NCBI GenBank assembly: GCA_050295975.1
Contig: JBNKQR010000010.1
Span: forward strand, 1-64,000
Direction: 5' to 3'
DNA: 64,000 nucleotides
Source: JAPHTQ01 sp050295975
GTDB lineage: Bacteria; Pseudomonadota; Gammaproteobacteria; Thiohalomonadales; Thiohalomonadaceae
This document shows positions 1 through 7,119 of the stretch, piece after piece. Position numbers and translations under genes: made by a program. Position 1 is the first letter of the stretch; every line of letters starts with the position of its first letter. The notes beneath the pieces were generated by a model. The model was not told the origin of the DNA and did not search any database. It was given only the letters and a program-made list of their open reading frames with translations.

Positions 1-182
1 TCCAGATAATGGGCAACGGCAGTAATCAAATCCTTGGTCAGCCAACCACCATTTTGTTCTTGTGCAATGCGTAAGCCGGCCATTACCGCGGATTGTTTTT
101 GCTCAGGTGGATACTTGGCGATCCAGCGATCAATATCGGCACGCGATTCGTCATTCAGCAAGGTAGTCATATCTTGCGACAT
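1..182 (-). CDS. nuoE: NADH-quinone oxidoreductase subunit E (partial)
   Basis: N-terminal 60 codons of the 24-kDa thioredoxin-fold subunit of respiratory complex I; the rest lies beyond position 1. The visible part is the helical N-terminal segment (motifs IDRWIAKYPPEQ and QNGGWLTKDL), which matches the NuoE start. The cysteines that hold its 2Fe-2S cluster would lie outside the window. Its ATG overlaps the nuoD stop by one base (TGATG), so the two are translationally coupled. The call rests on position after nuoD and on the N-terminal motifs. In the cell it sits in the peripheral NADH-oxidising arm beside NuoF. Confidence 0.88.
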   Translation of the reverse strand, partial: MSQDMTTLLNDESRADIDRWIAKYPPEQKQSAVMAGLRIAQEQNGGWLTKDLITAVAHYL

Positions 183-1438
183 CAGCGGTCAACCTCCCCG
201 AATACAATGTCCTGGGTACCGATTACGGTAACTACGTCAGCCAGTAGGTGACCACGAACCATTTCGTCCAGCGCTGCCAGATGGGCAAAACCTGGCGCAC
301 GGATCTTCATGCGATACGGCTTATTAGCACCATCGGAAACAAAATAGATTCCAAACTCACCTTTGGGATGTTCCACCGCGGCATAGGCCTCGCCTTCTGG
401 CACGCTAAAGCCCTCACTCACCAGTTTGAAGTGGTGAATTAGCGACTCCATGCCACTCTTCATTTCGTTGCGTGAGGGCGGTGTAATCTTATTATCCTGC
501 GCCATTACCGGGCCGGGGTTTTTGCGCAGCCAATCAACACACTGTTTGATGATGCGATTCGACTGGCGGAACTCTTCGATACGCACCAGATAGCGGTCAT
601 AGCTATCGCCATTAACACCAACTGGAATATCGAAATCGAGCTTGTCATAGACTTCATAGGGCTGTTTTTTACGCAGGTCCCATTCAATTCCCGAGCCGCG
701 CAGCATCGGACCAGTCAGTCCCATCTGCAGGGCACGCTCAGGTGACATAATTCCTACATCAACCAGACGCTGTTTCCAGATACGGTTATCGGTAAGCAGT
801 GTTTCATACTCGTCGACATAGCCAGGGAAACGATTGGTAAAGTCTTCAATGAAATCGAGCAGTGAGCCACCACGATTATCATTCAGTGCCTGAATCTCAT
901 CAGCACTGTGCCACTTACTTTCGCCACGGAAGCGAGGCATTTTTTCAGGTAGGTCACGATAGACACCACCAGGACGGTAATAGGCCGCGTGCAGACGTGC
1001 ACCGGAAACCGCCTCATAACAATCCATCAAATCTTCGCGCTCACGGAAGGCGTAGAGGAACATCGCCATAGCACCGACATCAAGAGCATGCGCACCGATC
1101 CATAACAGGTGGTTAAGGATGCGGGTAATCTCGTCAAACATGACACGGATGTACTGAGCACGCAGTGGCACTTCAACACCCAGCATCTTTTCTACCGAGA
1201 GCACATAGGCGTGCTCATTACACATCATCGACACGTAGTCGAGACGATCCATATAAGGTAGCGCCTGCAGATAGCTGCGTGTTTCGGCTAATTTTTCGGT
1301 GGCGCGGTGCAAGAGACCAATGTGTGGATCGGCGCGTTCAATCATCTCGCCGTCCATCTCCAGAACCAGACGCAGTACACCATGCGCTGCAGGGTGTTGC
1401 GGACCGAAGTTGAGGGTGAAATTACGAATCTCGGACAC
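182..1438 (-). CDS. nuoD: NADH-quinone oxidoreductase subunit D
   Basis: The 49-kDa subunit of complex I, 418 residues. It forms the quinone-reduction site with NuoB at the base of the peripheral arm. The family motif FGPQHPAAHG is at residues 11-20, with the quinone-pocket histidine of that motif intact, and the conserved C-terminal DIVFGEVDR is complete. It starts directly after the nuoC stop and overlaps nuoE by one base. NuoC and NuoD are separate proteins here, unlike the fused NuoCD of E. coli and Pseudomonas. Confidence 0.98.
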   Translation of the reverse strand: MSEIRNFTLNFGPQHPAAHGVLRLVLEMDGEMIERADPHIGLLHRATEKLAETRSYLQALPYMDRLDYVSMMCNEHAYVLSVEKMLGVEVPLRAQYIRVMFDEITRILNHLLWIGAHALDVGAMAMFLYAFREREDLMDCYEAVSGARLHAAYYRPGGVYRDLPEKMPRFRGESKWHSADEIQALNDNRGGSLLDFIEDFTNRFPGYVDEYETLLTDNRIWKQRLVDVGIMSPERALQMGLTGPMLRGSGIEWDLRKKQPYEVYDKLDFDIPVGVNGDSYDRYLVRIEEFRQSNRIIKQCVDWLRKNPGPVMAQDNKITPPSRNEMKSGMESLIHHFKLVSEGFSVPEGEAYAAVEHPKGEFGIYFVSDGANKPYRMKIRAPGFAHLAALDEMVRGHLLADVVTVIGTQDIVFGEVDR

Positions 1439-2053
1439 TTACTTGCCCCCTTCTGTCGGCTGTTCCTGATAACGATTGTCATCACGAATAACCCGCTGCA
1501 TCAACATGCGTGGTTCAATGGAAACAGGCTGATAGATCACACGCCCCTGCTCCGGGTCGTAACGCATTTCCACATTGCCGCTGATAGGAAAATCCTTGCG
1601 GAAGGGATGACCGATAAAGCCATAGTCGGTAAGAATACGACGCAGGTCCGGGTGACCATCGAAGGCGATACCAAAGAGATCAAAGGCCTCGCGTTCAAAC
1701 CAGTTTGCGCTGTTCCAGATATCATTAACCGAATCAATACGCGGCATATGATCATCAACAAAAGCACGTAGACGAATACGGTGATTATTTTTAATAGACA
1801 GCAGGTGGTAGACCACGGCAAAACGAGGACCGGTCCAGACACCTTCGCCATACGTCAGGTAATCGACACCACAAACGTCAATCAGCTGTTCAAAGTTGAA
1901 TCCATCTTCATCACGCAACGCAGTACAGACCGAACGGATATGTTCGCATGGCAACTCAACAGTTAGTTCCCCGAGCTCGACATTGGTCGCGGAGATCTGC
2001 GAGTTAAAGCGTTGCTGAACGCGTGTAGCCAACTGCTGATAGTAATCAGACAT
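1439..2053 (-). CDS. nuoC: NADH-quinone oxidoreductase subunit C
   Basis: The 30-kDa subunit of complex I, 204 residues, a structural part of the connecting module of the peripheral arm. The family signature EREAFDLFGIAFDGHPDL lies at residues 120-137, followed by RRILTDYGF and HPFRKDFP. The length fits the unfused form of the protein. It lies 21 bases after nuoB and abuts nuoD, so it belongs to the nuoABCDE transcript. Confidence 0.98.
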   Translation of the reverse strand: MSDYYQQLATRVQQRFNSQISATNVELGELTVELPCEHIRSVCTALRDEDGFNFEQLIDVCGVDYLTYGEGVWTGPRFAVVYHLLSIKNNHRIRLRAFVDDHMPRIDSVNDIWNSANWFEREAFDLFGIAFDGHPDLRRILTDYGFIGHPFRKDFPISGNVEMRYDPEQGRVIYQPVSIEPRMLMQRVIRDDNRYQEQPTEGGK

Positions 2054-2074
2054 ATGTAATCATCAGTTCAATGG

Positions 2075-2554
2075 TTAACGGGCAATAGTGCTGGTACGGC
2101 GAATCTTCTTCTGCAATTGCAGAATGCCGTAAAGCAACGCCTCAGCTGTGGGGGGGCAACCCGGGACATAGACATCAACCGGCACAATGCGGTCACAGCC
2201 TCGGACTACCGAATAAGAGTAGTGATAATAGCCACCGCCGTTGGCGCATGATCCCATCGAGATCACCCAACGCGGCTCAGGCATCTGGTCGTAAACTTTA
2301 CGCAGAGCTGGGGCCATTTTGTTGCACAGGGTACCGGCAACGATCATAACGTCTGACTGACGCGGACTCGGGCGGAAGATGATGCCGAATCGGTCGAGGT
2401 CATAACGCGACGCACCAGCATGCATCATTTCAACAGCGCAGCAGGCAAGACCAAAGGTCATCGGCCACATAGAACCAGTACGTGCCCAGTTCATCAAACT
2501 ATCCATGCCGGTTGTGATAATGCCTTCTTCCAGGCGCCCTTCGATTATTCCCAT
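2075..2554 (-). CDS. nuoB: NADH-quinone oxidoreductase subunit B
   Basis: Carries the terminal 4Fe-4S cluster N2 that passes electrons to quinone. With the start at MGIIEGRLEEG the protein has 159 residues, and the four cluster ligands are visible as C38-C39 (LACCAVEMM), C103 (GSCANGG) and C133 (VPGCPP). The frame is open for another seven codons upstream to 2575, but the chosen ATG fits the family start. The gene overlaps the 3' end of nuoA by ten bases, which suggests coupled translation. Confidence 0.97.
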   Translation of the reverse strand: MGIIEGRLEEGIITTGMDSLMNWARTGSMWPMTFGLACCAVEMMHAGASRYDLDRFGIIFRPSPRQSDVMIVAGTLCNKMAPALRKVYDQMPEPRWVISMGSCANGGGYYHYSYSVVRGCDRIVPVDVYVPGCPPTAEALLYGILQLQKKIRRTSTIAR

Positions 2555-2901
2555 TGCAGCGCCCCCTTCTTCCACTCATAGATAAAGCCAATCACCAGGA
2601 TGCCAAGGAACAGCACCATGGCCAGAAAACCGAACATGCCAATCTCACGCAGGGCGACGGCCCAGGGGAAGAGAAATGCTATTTCGAGATCAAAGATAAT
2701 GAAAAGAATGGCAACGAGATAAAAACGCACATCAAACTTCATGCGCGCATCCTCGAATGCTTCAAAACCACACTCGTATGCGGAGAGTTTTTCGCTATCG
2801 GGTTTACTGGGACCGAGAAGGAAGCCCAGGGTAATCATAATTCCGCCAAATGCGATCCCGATACCGATGAAGATCAAGACGGGCAAATAATTGTCTAGCA
2901 T
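2545..2901 (-). CDS. nuoA: NADH-quinone oxidoreductase subunit A
   Basis: Small membrane subunit of complex I at the junction between the membrane arm and the quinone site, 118 residues. Three hydrophobic helices are visible at about residues 7-29, 61-82 and 87-110. The loop between helices 1 and 2 contains the conserved SAYECGFE. It is the first gene of the nuo operon; a candidate promoter lies about 70 bases upstream, and the 3' end overlaps nuoB. Confidence 0.97.
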   Translation of the reverse strand: MLDNYLPVLIFIGIGIAFGGIMITLGFLLGPSKPDSEKLSAYECGFEAFEDARMKFDVRFYLVAILFIIFDLEIAFLFPWAVALREIGMFGFLAMVLFLGILVIGFIYEWKKGALQWE

Positions 2902-2977
2902 ACGTACCCCAACCCCGTTCGTGTGCCACAGGTGTGAAATGTGACACCGACATATGTAGTTATTTTTGAAGCAACCG

Positions 2978-3007
2978 AGTTTAGGCGGTGAGCTGATCCA
3001 GTGTCAA
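2978..3007 (-). promoter_or_regulatory. Candidate sigma-70 promoter for the nuo operon
   Basis: On the minus strand a perfect -35 box TTGACA (3007-3002) is followed after 18 bases by TAAACT (2983-2978), four of six matches to the -10 consensus. Transcription would begin near 2971, giving a leader of about 70 bases before nuoA. Between the -10 and the gene lies a short inverted repeat (GGTGT...ACACC), which could be an operator. This is a motif match only. Confidence 0.45.
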
Positions 3008-3415
3008 GCCACGCCAAAACTAATATTGTTTATATTTCATAAAGTTATTCGTATGAGTTAAAAGCCGCTTTTTTCTTGGTGTTTAGCGGTCTTTCAAAAC
3101 AGGGGCTAATCATACACAAATCAGCGATTTGCTCAACAATTATGGTGGATTTAATGTGCTGCGGGAGTAATTCACTAAAGGCTAATATTGTGGTTTTGCA
3201 ATACTCTTTGTGAAATGGATTGGTTTAAAAAGATTGGTTGAGATTGCTTTCTAGCCGAGATGATTTCAACTTGACATTGCGTCAGAGAATTCACTTGTTT
3301 GGGCAGTAAGAATAATCCAGAACATTTTTCGCCCGCCTGGCGTTTAGTCGTTTTAAATATCAGTCTTTACGCGTGCTAGGTACTTCAGGGATGTACCGAG
3401 TCCACCGCACGGGGT

Positions 3416-3430
3416 ACCCGTGCCGGTTCG
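3416..3430 (+). repeat. Inverted copy of tRNA-Leu T-arm
   Basis: The 15 bases ACCCGTGCCGGTTCG at 3416-3430 are identical to the T-arm stretch of the neighbouring tRNA-Leu gene, which lies on the opposite strand at 3514-3500. The copy sits directly after the T-rich tail of the tRNA terminator. A transcript that read through the terminator could pair with the T-arm. Confidence 0.8.
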
Positions 3431-3469
3431 CCAAAAAGAAAACCCGTACCTGAATCCAGATACGGGTTT
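3431..3469 (-). terminator. Intrinsic terminator after tRNA-Leu
   Basis: Minus-strand hairpin with nine-base arms AAACCCGTA (3469-3461) and TACGGGTTT (3448-3440), a 12-base loop, then a T-rich tail TTCTTTTTGG. It ends the secG-tRNA-Leu transcript 12 bases past the encoded CCA. Confidence 0.85.
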
Positions 3470-3480
3470 CTTATTCAAGA

Positions 3481-3565
3481 TGGTGCCGAAGGCCGGACTC
3501 GAACCGGCACGGGTTGCCCCACTACCCCCTCAAGATAGCGTGTCTACCAATTTCACCACTTCGGC
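3481..3565 (-). tRNA. tRNA-Leu (GAG anticodon)
   Basis: An 85-base class II tRNA with an encoded 3' CCA. The acceptor stem pairs GCCGAAG with CTTCGGC, the D-arm contains AATTGGTAGAC, the anticodon stem is CTATC/GGTAG with loop TTGAGGG (anticodon GAG), and the T-arm contains GGTTCGAGTCC. The variable arm is short, GGGGCAACCC. It lies seven bases after secG, the same tpiA-secG-tRNA-Leu order found in many gammaproteobacteria, so it is probably cut from the secG mRNA. It reads CUC and CUU codons. Confidence 0.96.
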
Positions 3566-3572
3566 CTGTTCG

Positions 3573-3938
3573 TTACTTGGGCTGAGGAATATCTCCAGCC
3601 GGAGTTTTGTTGCTCGAGCCACTCGGTGCTGATGGCAGATCTTCAGCAACCGGGGCCTTACCGTCATTTTTCTCCAGTACGGTCTCGGTGACACTCTTGC
3701 GCGAAACACCCTGATTGGTGAAGTACCCAAGGGTGAGACTGGTGAGGAAGAAGACCGTTGCCAGTATCGCTGTACTCCGAGTCAGGAATGACGCAGAGCC
3801 CTGACTGCCAAAGACGGTTGATGAGGCGCCGCTACCGAAGGCCGCGCCCATATCTGCACCTTTGCCCTGCTGCAGCAGAATGAGACCGATCAGCGTTACC
3901 GCTGCCAGTACATGAATGATCAGAATTACTGTTTCCAT
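3573..3938 (-). CDS. secG: Preprotein translocase subunit SecG
   Basis: Small inner-membrane subunit of the SecYEG channel, 121 residues. Two hydrophobic helices are visible at about residues 3-22 and 52-72, joined by the family loop LLQQGKGADMGAAFG. The C-terminal tail is polar and proline-rich, as in other SecG proteins. It lies 20 bases after tpiA and 7 bases before tRNA-Leu. SecG eases the movement of SecA during protein export but is not strictly essential in relatives. Confidence 0.96.
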   Translation of the reverse strand: METVILIIHVLAAVTLIGLILLQQGKGADMGAAFGSGASSTVFGSQGSASFLTRSTAILATVFFLTSLTLGYFTNQGVSRKSVTETVLEKNDGKAPVAEDLPSAPSGSSNKTPAGDIPQPK

Positions 3939-3958
3939 TTGTCTCTCTAAACCTGTTG

Positions 3959-4711
3959 TTAACCAGCGGCGCGACAGATGGTCAGAAAATCTTCCGCCTT
4001 CAGTGAGGCACCACCAATCAAACCACCATCAATATCTGTTTGCGCCAATAGTTCTGCGGCGTTAGCAGCGTTCATACTACCACCGTAAAGAATCTGTACC
4101 CTGGCAGCGACTGATTCATCTTTACCTGCAAGCAGCCCGCGGATAAAGGCATGAACCTCTTGTGCCTGTTCAGGACTGGCCGTTTTGCCGGTACCAATTG
4201 CCCAGACCGGTTCGTAAGCGATAACTCCATCAGCGAGTGCAGCAACCCCTTCCAGAGAGATCACAGCCTCAAGCTGGCGTGCGACCACATCATTGGTCAC
4301 ACCCTTTTCGCGCTCTTCCAGAGTCTCGCCGATGCAGAGGATCGGTTTGAGTCCGGCGGCGCGAGCCACACTGAATTTCTTTGCTACAACCGCATCGTCT
4401 TCACCATAAAGACTACGACGCTCTGAGTGTCCGACCAGCACGTATTTACAGCTGAAGTCGTTGACCATCGCAGCTGAGATTTCACCGGTGAAGGCGCCCT
4501 TCTCTTCGGTGCTCAGATTCTGTGCGCCCCAGGCGATGGGGGTACCGCTCAATTGCGCTTCCACTTCACCGAGATAGATAAACGGGGGACAAACTGCCAC
4601 TTCGGCAGTTTCGACATCACCAATTCCCTGCTTAATACCGTTCAGCAATTCCTTGATGTCGGCCTTCGAACCGTTCATTTTCCAGTTTCCGGCAACGAGT
4701 TTCTGTCGCAT
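3959..4711 (-). CDS. tpiA: Triose-phosphate isomerase
   Basis: Interconverts dihydroxyacetone phosphate and glyceraldehyde 3-phosphate in glycolysis and gluconeogenesis. The 250-residue chain has the full catalytic set: K11 (GNWKMN), H95 (VGHSERR) and E167 (AYEPVWAIGTGKT). The length is normal. The gene lies between glmM and secG on the same strand, about 100 bases after glmM; no terminator is visible in that gap, so it may be co-transcribed. Confidence 0.98.
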   Translation of the reverse strand: MRQKLVAGNWKMNGSKADIKELLNGIKQGIGDVETAEVAVCPPFIYLGEVEAQLSGTPIAWGAQNLSTEEKGAFTGEISAAMVNDFSCKYVLVGHSERRSLYGEDDAVVAKKFSVARAAGLKPILCIGETLEEREKGVTNDVVARQLEAVISLEGVAALADGVIAYEPVWAIGTGKTASPEQAQEVHAFIRGLLAGKDESVAARVQILYGGSMNAANAAELLAQTDIDGGLIGGASLKAEDFLTICRAAG

Positions 4712-4810
4712 CGTGCTTCCCCGATTGTCTTTATAGTCGCGTCAAATCAAGGCGCGAAGCTTACCGGGATGCGGCGAATAAATCAACGCGCAGAGTCACT
4801 TATAGTGGTA

Positions 4811-6151
4811 TCAGGCGGTGGTCAGCAGACTCCGTACCGTATCCGCCAGATTGTTGGCAACGGCGCTCACCTGGGTCTCATCTTCCCCTTCCACCATCAC
4901 CCGAATCAGCGGCTCGGTGCCAGAGGCGCGCAAGAGTACTCGGCCACGTTGACCCAACTCTGCCTCGGCCTCGGCTACAGCTTCCTGCACAGAGGGCAGG
5001 CCGAGCACATCGCGCTGCTCGGTAAGACGAACGTTGATCAGGATCTGTGGATACTTGCTCATACCCTTTTTGAGTTCATGCAGCCCTTTGCCCTGCTCCG
5101 CGATGGCGCGCAGCACCTGCAGGGCAGAGACAATGCCATCACCTGTGGTGGTCGCGTCGAGGCAGATTAGATGACCGGAGCCCTCCCCACCAAGAAACCA
5201 CTGCTTATCAATGAGTTGCTCCATCACATAGCGGTCACCCACCTTGGCTCGGCAGAAGCCGATCCCGGCCTCCTGCAGTGCTCGTTCCATACCCAGATTG
5301 GTCATCAGGGTACCAACCACCCCCTCAAGCTTCTCCTGTTTGTGGCGAGCCGCAGCGATAACGAAGAGCAGTTCATCGCCGTCTACTAGTTCTCCATTCC
5401 GATCCACCATCAACACCCGATCGCCATCCCCGTCAAAGGCGATACCGAGATCCGCGCCCTGCTCCAGAACCACTGCCTGCAGACGCTGCGGATGGGTGGA
5501 GCCGCAATCGACGTTGATATTGAGGCCATCCGGCTGATCACCGAGGGAAATCACCTCAGCACCCAGCTCCATGAACACATTGGGGGCAACGTGATAGGTG
5601 GCGCCGTTGGCACAGTCCAGGACCAGCTTTAACCCCTTCAGATTAAGACGGTTTGGAAAGGTGCTCTTACAGAATTCAATATAGCGCCCGGCGGCATCAA
5701 CAATACGGCGCGCCTTGCCCAGAGTGGCTGGTGGCGCCATCTCCATCGCCTTGTCCAGTTCCGCCTCAATGGCCAGCTCCACCTCATCAGGCAGCTTGGT
5801 ACCATCGGCGGAGAAGAACTTGATCCCGTTATCCTCGAACGGATTGTGGGAGGCACTGATCACGATCCCGGCGGCAGCGTGCAGGGTGCGGGTCAGGTAG
5901 GCCACTGCAGGTGTGGGCATTGGTCCGAGTAACAGGATATCGACCCCGGCAGCGGAAAGGCCCGCTTCCAGTGCCGACTCAAACATGTATCCTGAGATAC
6001 GGGTGTCCTTACCGATCACCACCTTGGCACCACCACCATTGGCCAGTACCCGTCCCGCGGCCCAACCCAGCTTGAGGATAAACTCGGGGGTGATAGGAAA
6101 CTCCCCCACCTTGCCGCGAATGCCGTCGGTACCAAAATATTTACGTGCCAC
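4811..6151 (-). CDS. glmM: Phosphoglucosamine mutase
   Basis: Converts glucosamine 6-phosphate to glucosamine 1-phosphate, feeding UDP-GlcNAc for peptidoglycan and lipid A. The 446-residue protein shows the phosphoserine loop VISASHNPFEDNG (serine 101), the metal-binding loop DGDGDR near residue 243, and the C-terminal phosphate-binding motif RASGTEPLIRVM. The start is GTG at 6151, preceded by a good ribosome site (GGAAGGGG). It follows folP by 18 bases, the usual folP-glmM pairing. Confidence 0.98.
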   Translation of the reverse strand: MARKYFGTDGIRGKVGEFPITPEFILKLGWAAGRVLANGGGAKVVIGKDTRISGYMFESALEAGLSAAGVDILLLGPMPTPAVAYLTRTLHAAAGIVISASHNPFEDNGIKFFSADGTKLPDEVELAIEAELDKAMEMAPPATLGKARRIVDAAGRYIEFCKSTFPNRLNLKGLKLVLDCANGATYHVAPNVFMELGAEVISLGDQPDGLNINVDCGSTHPQRLQAVVLEQGADLGIAFDGDGDRVLMVDRNGELVDGDELLFVIAAARHKQEKLEGVVGTLMTNLGMERALQEAGIGFCRAKVGDRYVMEQLIDKQWFLGGEGSGHLICLDATTTGDGIVSALQVLRAIAEQGKGLHELKKGMSKYPQILINVRLTEQRDVLGLPSVQEAVAEAEAELGQRGRVLLRASGTEPLIRVMVEGEDETQVSAVANNLADTVRSLLTTA

Positions 6152-6169
6152 TCAATTCCCCTTCCAAAA

Positions 6170-7000
6170 CTAATCGGCAGCCTTCACTGCCCAAGCAAGC
6201 TTAACCGCATCAGCGGTAGCCTTCACATCATGTGCACGGATCACCCGCGCCCCCTGCCAGACCGCCAGCGTAGCGGCAGCGATACTGCCAAATAGCCTCT
6301 CATCGACTGGCGCGTCGAGCACCATACCAATCATCGATTTGCGTGAGATACCCACCAGTAGCGGCAGTCCTTCTGTGTTCATCTCATTCAGATGACGTAA
6401 TAGTGACAGGTTGTGTTCCAGGGTTTTACCAAAGCCGAAACCCGGATCAAGCAGTATACGACTGCGTGCAATCCCAGCCGCCTCACAACGGGCAACCTGC
6501 TCACCCAGGAACGCAGCCACCTCTGCCACCACATGATCATAGTGTGGCTCCGCCTGCATGGTACGCGGCTCCCCCTGCATGTGCATCAGGCAAACTGGCA
6601 CCTGAAGTTCCGCAGCCGCCTCCACTGAGCCATCTCGACGCAGTGCGTAGACATCATTAATCATCCCTGCACCAGCGGCCACTGCAGCACGCATCACCTC
6701 GGGTTTGCTGCTGTCCACCGAGATAGGCACCGACAATTCCGGTGCGATGGCCTCGATCACCGGCACTACCCGGTTAATCTCGTCCTCAATCGAGACATCC
6801 TGCGCACCAGGTCTGGTCGATTCGCCACCGATGTCGATAATTGCTGCTCCCTCTTCCACCATACGCAGTGCCTGCTTAATGGCTTCATCCGGACGCACGA
6901 AACGGCCACCATCAGAAAAAGAATCGGGGGTCACATTGAGGATCCCCATAACACGGGGTTGGGATAGGTCCAGCGGTTTACCGGCGCAATCGAGAAGCAT
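6170..7000 (-). CDS. folP: Dihydropteroate synthase
   Basis: Joins p-aminobenzoate to the pterin diphosphate in folate synthesis; the target of sulfonamides. The 276-residue protein has ILNVTPDSFSDGG at residues 20-32, DIGGESTRPGA near 57 and LLDPGFGFGKT in the C-terminal half. The ATG at 7000 fits the family N-terminus, but no ribosome site precedes it. A perfect TATAAT lies only seven bases before the ATG, so the message could be leaderless. A strong terminator and a palindromic repeat separate it from ftsH. Confidence 0.97.
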   Translation of the reverse strand: MLLDCAGKPLDLSQPRVMGILNVTPDSFSDGGRFVRPDEAIKQALRMVEEGAAIIDIGGESTRPGAQDVSIEDEINRVVPVIEAIAPELSVPISVDSSKPEVMRAAVAAGAGMINDVYALRRDGSVEAAAELQVPVCLMHMQGEPRTMQAEPHYDHVVAEVAAFLGEQVARCEAAGIARSRILLDPGFGFGKTLEHNLSLLRHLNEMNTEGLPLLVGISRKSMIGMVLDAPVDERLFGSIAAATLAVWQGARVIRAHDVKATADAVKLAWAVKAAD

Positions 7001-7007
7001 GGCGGGG

Positions 7008-7013
7008 ATTATA
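7008..7013 (-). promoter_or_regulatory. TATAAT box next to folP start
   Basis: A perfect -10 hexamer on the minus strand ends seven bases before the folP ATG, so transcription would start at or just before the A of the start codon. No good -35 box stands 16-18 bases upstream, where the AGGT repeat lies instead. The ftsH terminator upstream means folP needs its own promoter, which supports this reading. Confidence 0.4.
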
Positions 7014-7089
7014 AAGGTAACAGGTCGCAGGTGACAGGTGGCAGCTAATCCATTACACCTGTTACCTGTAACCTTTCACCTGCTACCTT
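7013..7089. repeat. Imperfect palindrome built of AGGT units
   Basis: The left arm (7013-7044) and the reverse complement of the right arm (7056-7089) agree at most positions. Both read AAGGTA, CAGGT, AGGT, ACAGGT and CAG in order, with one to three variable bases between. The loop is about 11 bases. The repeat fills the folP-ftsH gap between the terminator and the folP start. It looks like a dispersed extragenic palindromic repeat; only one copy is visible here. Confidence 0.75.
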
Positions 7090-7118
7090 AAAAAAACCCG
7101 CTTTCGCGGGCTTTTTTC
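7090..7118. terminator. Intrinsic terminator after ftsH
   Basis: Hairpin CCCGC-TTTC-GCGGG (7097-7110) flanked by seven A on one side and six T on the other. It works on the minus strand for ftsH, whose stop lies at 7120, and has the shape to work in both directions. Confidence 0.88.
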
Positions 7119-7119
7119 T

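Larger units (their letters stand above)
2902..3430. other. Long intergenic region between nuoA and tRNA-Leu terminator
   Basis: About 530 bases without a convincing gene, and clearly more A+T-rich than the flanks. It holds the candidate nuo promoter at 2978-3007 and, at its far end, a 15-base inverted copy of the tRNA-Leu T-arm (3416-3430). I saw no recognisable small RNA, riboswitch or open frame with a ribosome site. It is by far the largest non-coding stretch in this otherwise tightly packed window, so it may carry further regulatory sites for complex I expression. Confidence 0.6.

Noticed and set aside
3271..3276. TTGACA on the plus strand in the nuoA-tRNA gap
   Set aside because: No -10 box at a suitable distance and no plus-strand gene downstream.
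3420..3632. Short plus-strand open frame across the tRNA-Leu gene
   Set aside because: It overlaps the tRNA and secG on the opposite strand; no ribosome site or motif.
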